A DNA stretch of 22,383 bases from an uncultured Collinsella sp. Lineage in GTDB: Bacteria > Actinomycetota > Coriobacteriia > Coriobacteriales > Coriobacteriaceae. The stretch is taken from the NCBI GenBank assembly GCA_900541185.1, contig UQIQ01000034.1, positions 1 to 22,383 of the forward strand, given 5' to 3'. Below are positions 6,863 to 15,035 of the stretch, in pieces; position 1 is the stretch's first letter, and each line of letters begins with the position of its first letter. A program made the position numbers and the translations under genes. A model generated the notes under the pieces. That model was given only the letters and a program-made list of their open reading frames with translations, was not told the origin of the DNA and made no database searches.

Positions 6863-6903
6863 AAAACCACCACAAAGGTGCCTGTCCCCTTTGTGGTGGT
6901 TTT
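6863..6903. repeat. Long perfect palindrome (REP-like element) between the aroE-aroK gene and aroQ
   Basis: A perfect 16-bp inverted repeat, AAAACCACCACAAAGG (6863-6878) with CCTTTGTGGTGGTTTT (6888-6903), around a 9-nt loop TGCCTGTCC. It begins three bases beyond the upstream stop codon. The GGTGCCTGTCCCC core resembles a motif common in dispersed bacterial palindromes, known from memory only. It can also act as a terminator or processing site, because the stem ends in T on both strands. Confidence 0.8.
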
Positions 6904-6905
6904 GG

Positions 6906-8156
6906 TTAGAGAGCGGGTGGGAGGGTGTCGAGGAGGGCTTGGGCGGTGTTGGCGGCGCAGTCGCGCGAGTCGATGATGTAGTCGGCCCAGGCGCGGTAGC
7001 GGGGCATGCGCTGCTCGGCCAGCTTATCGATGCCGTCACGCGCGGTGATGGGGCGGCCCTTGTGGGCGAGCTCGTCGAGCTTGCGGTTGAGCATCACGAT
7101 CTGGCTGTTCTGGTGCAGCAGCGGGTAGTTCTCGTCGCGCGTGACCACACCGCCGCCGGTGGAGAGCACCAGGCCGCTGCGCTTGGAGATTTCGGACAGC
7201 GCCTCCGTCTCCTGCTCGCGGAAGGCCGGCTCGCCGCGCTCGACGATAAAGTCGGCGCAAGGCATGCCTAAGCGCTCCTCGAGGGCGCGGTCGAGGTCGA
7301 TGTACTCACGCCCCGTGAGCAGGGCAATCTGCTCGCCCACGCGGGTCTTGCCCGAGCCCGGCATGCCGATCAGAGCAATGTTTTGCTCGCGGCGAGACAG
7401 ACGCTCCGTTGCGTCCAAGATGCGCTCGCGCGGGGTGACCTGGCCGGTGTAGCGCTCGACGGCTTGTGCCGCCTGGGCCACGAGCATCAGCAGGCCGCCG
7501 ATGCAGGGGATGCCACGGCGCTCGGCCTCGAGCATGAGTCCCGTACGGGCGGGATTGTAGACGATGTCGATGACGCCTTCGAGCGCATCGAGCCCTTCGA
7601 GCGTGCAAGGCGCGTCGGGACAATGGGGGAACATGCCGGCGGGCGTGCAGTTGACGAGCAGCGCGGCGTCGGACTGTTGCGCGATGTTGTCGTAGTTGAC
7701 CTTGCTCGTGCGACCCACGGGCACCACGTTGGCACCCAGGTCGCCGAGCACCATGCTTGCCGTGGTGCCGGCACCGCCGGTGGCGCCGAGCACGAGGACC
7801 TTCTTGCCGGCAACCTCGACGCCTAGCTCCTCGACCAGGCACTGAAAACCGAAGTAGTCGGTGTTGTCGCCGCGAAGGCGTCCGTCGGGCAGGCGCGTGA
7901 TGGTGTTGACGTTGCCCATGCGTTCAGCGAGCGGGCTCAGCTCGTCCAGGTACTCCATGACGGCGCGCTTGTAGGGGATGGTCACGTTGGTGCCCTCCCA
8001 CTCGTCGCCGGTCATAAAGGCGACGAGGTCCTCGGGCTCTCGCTCAAAGCGCACGTACTCCAGGCACGCAAGCTCCTTGTAGATGGTCGGGGTGTAGCTG
8101 TGGCCCAGTACACGGCCCAGCACGCCGTAGGGGCGAGTTGCGGCGGTATCGGTCAT
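6906..8156 (-). CDS. aroE-aroK: Bifunctional shikimate dehydrogenase / shikimate kinase (AroE-AroK fusion)
   Basis: Carries steps 4 and 5 of the shikimate pathway in one 416-residue chain. The AroE half (about 1-250) has GHSYTPTIY (18-26), GTNVTIPYK with catalytic-type Lys63, GNVNTI (81-86), NTDYFGF with Asp100, and the NADP-binding GATGGAG (124-130). The AroK half (about 258-416) has Walker A GMPGSGKT (264-271), DLD (287-289), an FR pair (312-313) and STGGGVV (332-338). The halves join with almost no linker. The two enzymes are normally separate proteins of about 270 and 170 aa. The ATG follows the pheA stop directly (TAGATG), so translation is coupled. Both active-site sets look intact, so both activities are expected. 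Confidence 0.94.
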   Translation of the reverse strand: MTDTAATRPYGVLGRVLGHSYTPTIYKELACLEYVRFEREPEDLVAFMTGDEWEGTNVTIPYKRAVMEYLDELSPLAERMGNVNTITRLPDGRLRGDNTDYFGFQCLVEELGVEVAGKKVLVLGATGGAGTTASMVLGDLGANVVPVGRTSKVNYDNIAQQSDAALLVNCTPAGMFPHCPDAPCTLEGLDALEGVIDIVYNPARTGLMLEAERRGIPCIGGLLMLVAQAAQAVERYTGQVTPRERILDATERLSRREQNIALIGMPGSGKTRVGEQIALLTGREYIDLDRALEERLGMPCADFIVERGEPAFREQETEALSEISKRSGLVLSTGGGVVTRDENYPLLHQNSQIVMLNRKLDELAHKGRPITARDGIDKLAEQRMPRYRAWADYIIDSRDCAANTAQALLDTLPPAL

Positions 8157-9302
8157 CTAGAGTACCTCCGTGTAGCTGCCAAAGTAGGTAAAGCTCTCAC
8201 ACACGTCGTCGATGGAATCGAGCAGGTCATCGAGGGCCTTGCTGCCAAAGGGGCAGTCCAGGTCAAAGTAGAACATAAACTCAAAATCGCGCCCGGGGAT
8301 GGGACGGCTCTCGAGCTTGATGAGGTTGATGTTGAGCGCGTAGAAGCGCTCGAGCACGCGGTAGAGGGCGCCCGGCTCATTGGTCGTGGTGATCATGAGC
8401 GAGGTGCGGTTGGCGCCGGGGTAGACGCGCGGCTCGCGGCTGATGACGACGAAGCGCGTGTAGTTGTTGTCCGAGTCCTGGATGTTGGGCTCCAGCACCT
8501 CCAGGCCGTAGAGTGCCGCGCAACTGCGCGAGGCGATGGCAGCGACGTCGGTGCGCTCGGAGTTGGCGACCATTTCGGCCGACATGGCCGTGTTGGGATA
8601 CTTGGTGGCGTGCAGATCGTGCGCCTCGATAAAGCCGGCACACTGGGCGATGGCCTGGCCGTGGCTATAGACCTCACGAACATCCTGCAGCTTGGTGCCG
8701 GACTTGACGAGCAGGTTATGGTCGATCTTGAGGCGCAGCGAGCGCACAATGTGGAAGTCGAACTGGGCGAGCAGATCGTAGACAGCGTTGACCGAGCCGG
8801 CTGTGGAGTTCTCGATGGGCAGCACGCCAAACTCGCAGAAGCCGTCGCGTACGGCGCGCATGACGCCTTCGAAGGTCTCGAAGAACGCGATGTCGGGGAC
8901 GTCGAAGAGTTTGCACGCGGCGATTTGGCTGTAGGCACCCTCAACGCCTTGGCAGGCGACGGTTGCCGTCTGGGGGAAGGGCGTGTCCAAGGCCACAGCC
9001 GTTGCATGGGCCTTTTGCGATATCGTGATACCCTTGAGCTCGTTGATGTAGCGCTGCTGCTCGGCCTTGCTCATGCTCATGAGGAGACGGAACAGAGTGA
9101 TGGTCTGCGCTTCGTAGCGCTCGGGCGCGCGGCTGGCGAGGTCGTTGAGCTTGGAGCGCTCGCGGGCGGGGTCGAAGACGGCCTTGCCCATCTCGATCTT
9201 TGATTTGGCGACCTCGGTGGCAATGTCCATGCGCTCGACAAAGCTGTTGAGGAGCGTGGTGTCGATGCCATCGATGGTCTGGCGAATGTCAGCAAGGTCC
9301 AT
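8157..9302 (-). CDS. pheA: Chorismate mutase / prephenate dehydratase (P-protein)
   Basis: Converts chorismate to prephenate and then phenylpyruvate, committing carbon to phenylalanine. The 381-residue protein has an N-terminal AroQ-type chorismate mutase helix bundle (about 1-90). A prephenate dehydratase domain (about 112-290) follows, with QGVEGAYS (118-125), PIENSTAGSV (162-171) and the catalytic-type TRF (282-284). The C-terminal ACT domain (about 300-378) has GALYRVL (311-317) and ESRP (331-334), the motifs that bind phenylalanine in feedback-inhibited enzymes, so feedback control is expected. ATG at 9302 is chosen for AAAGGGG about 6 nt upstream; the 78-residue upstream extension overlaps aroC and is low complexity. 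Confidence 0.96.
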   Translation of the reverse strand: MDLADIRQTIDGIDTTLLNSFVERMDIATEVAKSKIEMGKAVFDPARERSKLNDLASRAPERYEAQTITLFRLLMSMSKAEQQRYINELKGITISQKAHATAVALDTPFPQTATVACQGVEGAYSQIAACKLFDVPDIAFFETFEGVMRAVRDGFCEFGVLPIENSTAGSVNAVYDLLAQFDFHIVRSLRLKIDHNLLVKSGTKLQDVREVYSHGQAIAQCAGFIEAHDLHATKYPNTAMSAEMVANSERTDVAAIASRSCAALYGLEVLEPNIQDSDNNYTRFVVISREPRVYPGANRTSLMITTTNEPGALYRVLERFYALNINLIKLESRPIPGRDFEFMFYFDLDCPFGSKALDDLLDSIDDVCESFTYFGSYTEVL

Positions 9303-9337
9303 AGGGACCCCTTTCGTGAATGGTTGTCCGGGGGTAG

Positions 9338-10435
9338 TTAGCGCTGGGCGGCGTCTTCGAGGAGGGCGTCCCAGATCGCCAGCGCAGCGGCTGCTTCGGC
9401 TACGGGGACGGCGCGCGGGACGATGCAGGGATCGTGGCGGCCGTGGACCGAGAGCTCGGCATTTTTCATGGCGTCCATATCCACCGTCTGCTGCTCGCGG
9501 CCGATGGAGGGCGTCGGCTTTACGGCCATGCGCCACATGACGGGTGCGCCGGTGGAGATGCCGCCGAGGATGCCACCGGCGTTATTGGACTCGACCTTGA
9601 TCTCGCCGGTCTCGGCATCGATGCGATACGGATCGTTGTTCTCGCTGCCGCGCATGGCGGCGACGGCAAAGCCCATGCCAAACTCCACGCCCTTCACGGC
9701 GGGAATACCAAACGCGATCTGCGCGATGCGGTTCTCGATGCCGTCGAACATGGGGTCGCCGATGCCTGCGGGAAGTCCATAGATGCCGCACTCCACGATG
9801 CCGCCGATGCTGTCGAGTTCGTCGCGCGCGGCCAGGATCTCCTCGCGCATTCGACCGGCAGCCGCGGCGTCGATGCAGGGCAGGTCGTTAGACAGGATCG
9901 CCTTACGGTCGGCCTCGCGATAGACCATGTCGTCCATGGGCAGGTCGGAGATGCCGCCGATCTGCGCGACGTGCGCCATCACCTTAATGCCGCGAGCCTC
10001 GAGCGCCTGCAGTGCGATGCCGCCGGCGATACATAAGGGTGCCGTCAGACGGCCGGAGAAGTGTCCGCCGCCGGCGACGTCGTGCATGTTGTGGTACTTC
10101 ACGCGTGCCGGGAAATCCGCATGACCCGGGCGGGGCTTGCGGCGCAGCTCGGAGTAGTCCTTGGAGCGCGTGTTGGTGTTCTCTATGATCGCGGCGATGG
10201 GCGCGCCGGTGGTATGCCCATCGACCACGCCGGCGATTATGTGCGCGGCGTCGGCCTCGCGGCGCTTGGTCGCGGTTTCATCGCGTCCGGGGGCGCGACG
10301 GTCCAAAAAAGCCTGCAGCTGCTCCTGGTCCACGGCGATGCCCGCCGGGATGCCATCGAGCGAGCAGCCGATGGCGGGGGAGTGCGACTGACCGAAAATG
10401 CTCAGGTGTAAAACGTTGCCAAAGGTCGAGGACAT
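9338..10435 (-). CDS. aroC: Chorismate synthase
   Basis: Makes chorismate from EPSP using reduced FMN, step 7 of the pathway. The protein is 365 residues, the normal family length. The N-terminal motif is FGQSHSPAIGC (14-24), where most homologues have GESHG. RRKPRPGHADFPARV (98-112) and DVAGGGHFSGRLTAP (119-133) follow, then NNAGGILGGISTGAPV further on; these form the FMN/EPSP site. Gln for Glu in the first motif and HFSGR for the common RSSAR are variants seen in divergent clades (from memory). The ATG is one base after the aroA stop, and a strong GAGGAGG inside the aroA 3' end serves as its ribosome-binding site. Confidence 0.96.
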   Translation of the reverse strand: MSSTFGNVLHLSIFGQSHSPAIGCSLDGIPAGIAVDQEQLQAFLDRRAPGRDETATKRREADAAHIIAGVVDGHTTGAPIAAIIENTNTRSKDYSELRRKPRPGHADFPARVKYHNMHDVAGGGHFSGRLTAPLCIAGGIALQALEARGIKVMAHVAQIGGISDLPMDDMVYREADRKAILSNDLPCIDAAAAGRMREEILAARDELDSIGGIVECGIYGLPAGIGDPMFDGIENRIAQIAFGIPAVKGVEFGMGFAVAAMRGSENNDPYRIDAETGEIKVESNNAGGILGGISTGAPVMWRMAVKPTPSIGREQQTVDMDAMKNAELSVHGRHDPCIVPRAVPVAEAAAALAIWDALLEDAAQR

Positions 10436-10436
10436 G

Positions 10437-11756
10437 CTATTCCTCCTCGAGCGCGACCTTGCCGCCCAGCGTGCGGTAGTGGTTGAAGAAATCGGGATAG
10501 GACTTGTTGACGGCCTCGGCGCCGTGGATCACGACCTCGCCGGTGGCACGGCTCGCGGCGATGGCGGCCATCATGGCGATGCGGTGGTCGTTGTGCGAAT
10601 CGACCTCGCCGCCGGTAAAGGCATCGACACCCTTGATGATGAGGTCGTCTCCGGCAATGCGCACCTGCGCGCCCAGCGCGGTGAGCTCGCGGGTGGTGGT
10701 GACCAGGCGATCGGATTCCTTGATGCGCAGACGGGCGCAGTCGCGGATAAACGTGCGGCCTTTCGCCAGCGAGGCCACAGCCGAGATGACGGGCACCAGG
10801 TCGGGAATGTCGTGGGCACTCATCTCAAAGCCGGCGAGCTTGTCGGACTGCACGGTGGCGGCGTTGGTCGAGCGCACGATGCGGGCGCCAAAGCGCGAAA
10901 GCGCGGCGAGCACGTTGCGGTCGCCCTGTGCGGAGCTCAGCGACACGCCTTCGACGGTGATGGGGTCGGTGCCGATGGCGCCGGCGCACAGCCAAAAGGC
11001 GGCGTTGGACCAGTCGCCCTCGACGGCCACGCTGCCGGGCGTGCGGTACGAGCCACTGCTCACGCGGAAATTCGTGACCTCGGGCTGACCGTCCCTGGCG
11101 GGAATGCGCTCGACGTTGACCTCGACGCCAAAGGCCTTCATGGCCTGGATCGTCAGGTTGATGTAGGGGCGGCTCTCAATGAGGCCGGTCACCTGTACGC
11201 AGGAGGGCTGCGCCAACAGCGGGGCTGCCAACAGCAGGCCGGAGATGTACTGCGAGCTCACGTTGCCCGGCAGCACAAAGGTGCCCGGGCGCATGCGGCC
11301 GCTCGTCTTGAGCGGAAAACCGCCCAAGCCCTGCAGGTCGCAGCCCGCGGCAATGATCTCGTCCGAAAGCGGGGAAAGCGGGCGGGCGCCCAGGCGACCC
11401 TGGCCTACAAAGGTGGCTTCCGCACCCAGTGCGCAGGCGACGGGCAGCATAAAGCGGAGCGTGGATCCGCTCTCGCCGCAGTCGAGCGTGCCGCCGGCAA
11501 GGGCCTTGAGCAGGCCAAACTCAACGCTTTTCATGGTAGGGTGGACCTGGAAGCCGTCCTCGACGGTCTCGATGCGGGCGCCGAGCGCCGTAAGGCAGCG
11601 CACCGTGGCCTCGATATCGGCACAGGTGGTATTGCAGGCGACGTGCGTCTCGCCGTTGGCAAGTGCGGCGCAGATGATCAGGCGGTGTGCCATCGACTTA
11701 GACGCGATGGCGGGAACGGTGCCCTTGAGCGGGGACGGGGTGATGCGGGCTAGCAT
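10437..11756 (-). CDS. aroA: 5-enolpyruvylshikimate-3-phosphate synthase (EPSP synthase)
   Basis: Joins shikimate-3-phosphate and PEP, step 6 of the pathway. The 439-residue protein has the usual two-lobed family pattern: SKSMAHR (19-25), GESGSTLRF (94-102), IPDLVPV (317-323, Asp319 region), RIKESDR (344-350), NDHRIAM (389-395) and KSYP (418-421). ATG at 11756 is used; it overlaps the end of aroB by 7 nt, with GGGAG about 10 nt upstream. An in-frame upstream extension to 11999 is only antisense-like filler over aroB. Overlap and coupling place it firmly in the operon. Confidence 0.96.
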   Translation of the reverse strand: MLARITPSPLKGTVPAIASKSMAHRLIICAALANGETHVACNTTCADIEATVRCLTALGARIETVEDGFQVHPTMKSVEFGLLKALAGGTLDCGESGSTLRFMLPVACALGAEATFVGQGRLGARPLSPLSDEIIAAGCDLQGLGGFPLKTSGRMRPGTFVLPGNVSSQYISGLLLAAPLLAQPSCVQVTGLIESRPYINLTIQAMKAFGVEVNVERIPARDGQPEVTNFRVSSGSYRTPGSVAVEGDWSNAAFWLCAGAIGTDPITVEGVSLSSAQGDRNVLAALSRFGARIVRSTNAATVQSDKLAGFEMSAHDIPDLVPVISAVASLAKGRTFIRDCARLRIKESDRLVTTTRELTALGAQVRIAGDDLIIKGVDAFTGGEVDSHNDHRIAMMAAIAASRATGEVVIHGAEAVNKSYPDFFNHYRTLGGKVALEEE

Positions 11757-12856
11757 GCGGAAGCGTCTCCCTTCTGGCCGAGGCCCTCGGCAATTAAATC
11801 GTGGAAGGTGGAAAGCGGCGTGCGGTCGATGCTGCAGCGGCCAATGCCGTGCGGAATCACCAGGTCGATGGTGTCGCCCGCGCGCTTCTTGTCGTGGAGC
11901 GCCTCGGCAAAGACGGCGTCGGCGGAAAGCTCGCAGCGGGTCTTGAGGCCGTGGCGCGCGCAAAGCTCCTCGATGCGTCCGGGCAGCTCGGCATCGCAAA
12001 CGCCATGTAGGGCTGCGGCGTGCGTGATGATGCCCATGCCGATCGACACGCAGTTGCCGTGGCCGAGCTCAAAGTGCTCGCAGGCCTCGACGGCGTGTCC
12101 GGCGCTGTGTCCAAAGTTGAGGAGCTTGCGCTGGTTGGTCTCGCGCTCATCGGCGACGACCACGGCGCGCTTAATGTCGATATTTCGGGCGATGATGAGC
12201 GCCACGCGAGCCACGTCTTTATTCAGCAGCTCGAGCGTGAGCGGGGTCTTCTCCAGCTCGGCGAACAGCTCGGGATCGGCGATCACGGCGTGCTTGACGA
12301 CCTCGCCGCAGCCGTCGGCGAACTGCTCGGGCGTGAGGGTGGCCAGGCACCCCACGTCGGCGATAACCACGCTCGGCTGCCAAAAGGCGCCGGCCAGGTT
12401 CTTGCCGGCGGCCAGGTCGATGGCGGTCTTGCCGCCCACCGACGAATCCACCATGGCAAGCAGGCTCGTCGGGATCTGCACAAACTTGCAGCCGCGCATG
12501 TAGGTAGCGGCCACAAAGCCGGCCACGTCTCCCACGACGCCACCGCCGAGCGCCACGATCACGTCGGAGCGCGAAAGCTCGTGCTCGGCCACAAACTCCA
12601 AAATGGCAACGTAGGTCTCGGCACGCTTATGGGCTTCGCCGGCCTCGAAGGTGCAGATGCTCACCTCGTAGCCCGCGGCCTCCAGGCTCTGCTTAACGGG
12701 CATCTGGTAGAGCGGGCCCACGTTGGTGTCCGTCACGATGACGGCCTTGGTGCCGCCGGCAGTGGTGCGCACGAGCGGCCCCGCCTGCTCCAACAAAAAC
12801 GTGCCAACATGCACCTGGTAGGGGCGTGCGGTGTCGATATCGATGGTAATCGCCAT
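11750..12856 (-). CDS. aroB: 3-dehydroquinate synthase
   Basis: Cyclises DAHP to 3-dehydroquinate, step 2 of the pathway, with NAD and a divalent metal. The protein is 368 residues. Visible motifs are EAGEAHKR (71-78), GGGVVGDVAGF (104-114), the IPTSLLAMVDSSVGGKTAID stretch (128-147), GCGEVVKHA (182-190, metal-ligand Glu185) and FGHSAGHAVE (248-257). AAAGGA lies about 9 nt before the ATG. Its last codons contain the aroA start codon. The gap to tyrA upstream is 36 nt with no terminator. Confidence 0.97.
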   Translation of the reverse strand: MAITIDIDTARPYQVHVGTFLLEQAGPLVRTTAGGTKAVIVTDTNVGPLYQMPVKQSLEAAGYEVSICTFEAGEAHKRAETYVAILEFVAEHELSRSDVIVALGGGVVGDVAGFVAATYMRGCKFVQIPTSLLAMVDSSVGGKTAIDLAAGKNLAGAFWQPSVVIADVGCLATLTPEQFADGCGEVVKHAVIADPELFAELEKTPLTLELLNKDVARVALIIARNIDIKRAVVVADERETNQRKLLNFGHSAGHAVEACEHFELGHGNCVSIGMGIITHAAALHGVCDAELPGRIEELCARHGLKTRCELSADAVFAEALHDKKRAGDTIDLVIPHGIGRCSIDRTPLSTFHDLIAEGLGQKGDASAC

Positions 12857-12892
12857 AAGCTTCGGTCCTTTCGACCTGGCGTGATGGGTGGT

Positions 12893-13807
12893 CTAGTGCG
12901 CTGCCTCGTCGTCGAGCGCGCGCTTAATGCGGTCGCCCTCGGCAAGGAGATTCTCCAGATAGCGCTGGTCGCGGTCCTTGAGCGCACGGCTGTAGGCGCC
13001 GAGCGACTCGATCAGATGGTCGATCTCGAAGGCGAGCGCGTCGGCGTCGTCAATCATGAGCTCGGACCACATTTGCGGGTTGAGGTGCGCCACGCGGGTG
13101 AGGTCACGGTAGCTGCCGGCCGAAAAGCCGTGGTGGACCTGGGCGGTGGGGCTTTTGACGTAGGCGTTGGATACCACGTGCGCGAGCTGGCTCGTAAAGG
13201 CGATGACGCGGTCGTGCTCATCGGCGCTCGTCACGCTGAACTTGCCAAAGCCCAGGGGGCGCACCATCTCGCGCACCTGGCCCAAAAGCTCCAGCTTGAG
13301 CGCGTCGTCCACCGCAGGCGGTACGAGCACGAGCGGGGCGCCCTGGAACAGGTCGGCGTGGGAGTGCGCGTAGCCCGAGTACTGCGTGCCCGCCATGGGG
13401 TGCGCACCTACAAAGTAAAAGCCGTGCTCGTGTGCGAGCTCAAAGGCGCGCTCACACACGATGCCCTTGACGCCCACCGTGTCGATCACCACGGGGCCCA
13501 TGATGGCTTCGGTATCGGTGGCGTCGGCGAGTGCCTGGGCGTGTGCCTCGAGCCACTCGATGCAGGCCTCGGGGTAGCAGGCCAGGACGATGATGTCGCA
13601 CTCGCCGAGCGTCTCGTCGTTGAGCTCGCCGGCGACGGTGCCCATACTGGCGGCCGTCATGACGTCGTCATCGGGGTCCCAGGCCAGCACGCGGACGCCC
13701 GCCTGCGCATAGCCGCGGGCAAAGCTGCCGCCGATAAGACCCAGGCCCACGATGCCGGCGCACTTGGGGCCGCCCTGGTTAACGCGCGCGTTTCTCACCG
13801 TACCCAT
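12893..13807 (-). CDS. tyrA: Prephenate dehydrogenase (TyrA family)
   Basis: Oxidatively decarboxylates prephenate (or arogenate) toward tyrosine. The 304-residue protein has an N-terminal nucleotide-binding GLGLIGGS (21-28), then DTVGVKG (109-115) and the active-site AHPMAG (135-140) followed by SG (144-145). The second half is the helical dimerisation domain. There is no C-terminal ACT domain, so tyrosine feedback is not evident here. The ATG follows the aroF stop by three bases, with GGAG six nt upstream inside the aroF end. Cofactor and substrate choice (prephenate or arogenate) cannot be told from motifs alone. Confidence 0.95.
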   Translation of the reverse strand: MGTVRNARVNQGGPKCAGIVGLGLIGGSFARGYAQAGVRVLAWDPDDDVMTAASMGTVAGELNDETLGECDIIVLACYPEACIEWLEAHAQALADATDTEAIMGPVVIDTVGVKGIVCERAFELAHEHGFYFVGAHPMAGTQYSGYAHSHADLFQGAPLVLVPPAVDDALKLELLGQVREMVRPLGFGKFSVTSADEHDRVIAFTSQLAHVVSNAYVKSPTAQVHHGFSAGSYRDLTRVAHLNPQMWSELMIDDADALAFEIDHLIESLGAYSRALKDRDQRYLENLLAEGDRIKRALDDEAAH

Positions 13808-13810
13808 GGG

Positions 13811-14833
13811 CTACTCCATGGTCTCTTGGCAGACAACCTCGCGGATGGCTCGGATGCGGCGCATGGTGTCGTCGAACTGATCGGGGGTGAGGGCCTGGGC
13901 GCCGTCGGACCAGGCGCGGCTCGGCTCGTCGTGGACCTCGATCTCCAGGCCGTTGGCACCGCAGGCGGTCGCAGCGAGCGCCATGGGCTCAACGTAGCGG
14001 GTGTAGCCGGTGGCGTGGCTGGGGTCGGCGACGACGGGCAGGTGCGACAGGTGGTGCAGCACCGGCACGGCGTTGAGGTCGAAGGTGTTGCGGGTGCGGG
14101 TTTCGAAGGTGCGGATGCCGCGCTCGCACAGGATAACGTTGTCGTTGCCCTCGCTCATGATGTACTCGGCAGCCATGAGCAGCTCGTCGATCGTGCCGGA
14201 CATGCCGCGCTTGAGCAGAATGGGGGTCTGAGTCTTGCCGACCTCTTTGAGCAGGGGGAAGTTCTGGGCGTTGCGGGCGCCGATCTGCATGACGTCGATC
14301 TTCTTGTCCAGGAACACCTGCACGTCGCGCGGGTCCATGATCTCGGTGACGATCGGCATGTCGAGCTCGGCCGAGGCCTCGCACAGCAGATCGAGGCCGG
14401 CGGGGCCCATGCCCTGGTAGGCGTAGGGGGAGGTGCGGGGCTTGTAGGCGCCGCCGCGCAGCATCGTGGCGCCGGCAGCCTTCACGCGACGGGCGATGCG
14501 GATGAGGTTCTCGCCCTCGACGGAGCACGGGCCGGCGATGACCTGGAACTGGTCGCCGCCGATCTTGACGCCGTGACCGCAGTCGATGACGGAGTCCTCG
14601 GGGTGGAACTTACGGTTGGCGCGCTTAAACGGCTCGGAGACGCGCTGTACGCGCTCGACGACGTCCATGGACTCGAGCAGGAACGGGTCGATCTTGGTGG
14701 TATCGCCCACCAGGCCGATGATCGTTTCGTTCTCGCCGCGCGAGACGTCGGTCTTGAGACCCTTCTTCTCAATCCAGCTGACGATATGGCTTACGGCCTC
14801 GTCGCTGGCGCTTTGCTTTAGAATTGCAATCAT
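13811..14833 (-). CDS. aroF: 3-deoxy-7-phosphoheptulonate synthase (DAHP synthase, type I beta with N-terminal regulatory domain)
   Basis: Condenses PEP and erythrose-4-phosphate, the committed first step of the shikimate pathway. In the 340-residue protein, residues about 1-70 form a ferredoxin-like/ACT-like domain, as in the Thermotoga-type enzyme where it mediates aromatic amino acid feedback. The barrel domain carries GPCSVE (101-106, metal-ligand Cys103), KPRTSPYAYQG (131-141), LKRG (207-210) and ADPSHATG (269-276, His273). ATG at 14833 is chosen because GAGAGG lies 7 nt upstream and the protein starts at the family N-terminus; a start at 14881 falls in a hairpin. It is the first gene of the operon. 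Confidence 0.95.
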   Translation of the reverse strand: MIAILKQSASDEAVSHIVSWIEKKGLKTDVSRGENETIIGLVGDTTKIDPFLLESMDVVERVQRVSEPFKRANRKFHPEDSVIDCGHGVKIGGDQFQVIAGPCSVEGENLIRIARRVKAAGATMLRGGAYKPRTSPYAYQGMGPAGLDLLCEASAELDMPIVTEIMDPRDVQVFLDKKIDVMQIGARNAQNFPLLKEVGKTQTPILLKRGMSGTIDELLMAAEYIMSEGNDNVILCERGIRTFETRTRNTFDLNAVPVLHHLSHLPVVADPSHATGYTRYVEPMALAATACGANGLEIEVHDEPSRAWSDGAQALTPDQFDDTMRRIRAIREVVCQETME

Positions 14834-14904
14834 GGTGTGCCTCTCACCTCGATGGATAACCCTTGCAAAAACGGCCCGCATCGCGAGCCGTATATATGGT
14901 GCAT
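14830..14904 (-). other. Possible 24-codon leader ORF ahead of aroF
   Basis: An ATG at 14904 opens a 24-codon frame whose TGA overlaps the aroF start (ATGA). It spans the leader hairpin and holds one Tyr codon before it and one Phe codon at its T run. No ribosome-binding site precedes the ATG. A TATAAA lies only 5 nt upstream, so it would have to be leaderless. It may be chance. Confidence 0.25.
14867..14891 (-). terminator. Terminator-like hairpin in the aro operon leader (candidate attenuator)
   Basis: On the minus strand a 9-bp stem ACGGCTCGC/GCGGGCCGT (one G-U) with a 3-nt GAT loop is followed directly by five T. It lies 34 nt before aroF and downstream of the candidate -10, so it would act in the mRNA leader. 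Confidence 0.6.
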
Positions 14905-14909
14905 GTGAG

Positions 14910-14915
14910 TTTATA
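14910..14915 (-). promoter_or_regulatory. Candidate -10 element of the aro operon
   Basis: TATAAA on the minus strand (AGTATAAACTC context), in the divergent region between aroF and tRNA-Arg(CCG). No convincing -35 is seen at 16-18 nt. Confidence 0.4.
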
Positions 14916-14994
14916 CTATCTGACTCGCTTTTACCTTCTAAAGTGAGCCGTTGCGCCGCGTCTTCCTCGGAATTGCAAAGCTTTTTCTTTTATT

Positions 14995-15024
14995 TTGATA
15001 GCCCGTGGTGCACTTGGGTATAAT
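14995..15024 (+). promoter_or_regulatory. Near-consensus sigma-70-type promoter of tRNA-Arg(CCG)
   Basis: TTGATA (14995-15000), an 18-bp spacer, and TATAAT (15019-15024), ending 11 nt before the tRNA. This is the strongest promoter visible in the window. Confidence 0.85.
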
Positions 15025-15035
15025 GCCTTTCGTTC

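Noticed and set aside
11757..11999. An 81-codon N-terminal extension of aroA over aroB
   Set aside because: It is an Arg/Pro-rich shadow of aroB. AroA family proteins start at the chosen ATG.
12020..14821. A 933-codon open frame on the plus strand opposite aroB, tyrA and aroF
   Set aside because: It is a mirror of high-GC codon use. The translated protein is low complexity with no motif, while the minus strand encodes three complete recognised enzymes.
14834..14950. T-box riboswitch upstream of aroF
   Set aside because: The conserved T-box sequence (AGGGTGGNACCGCG) is absent and the leader appears too short.
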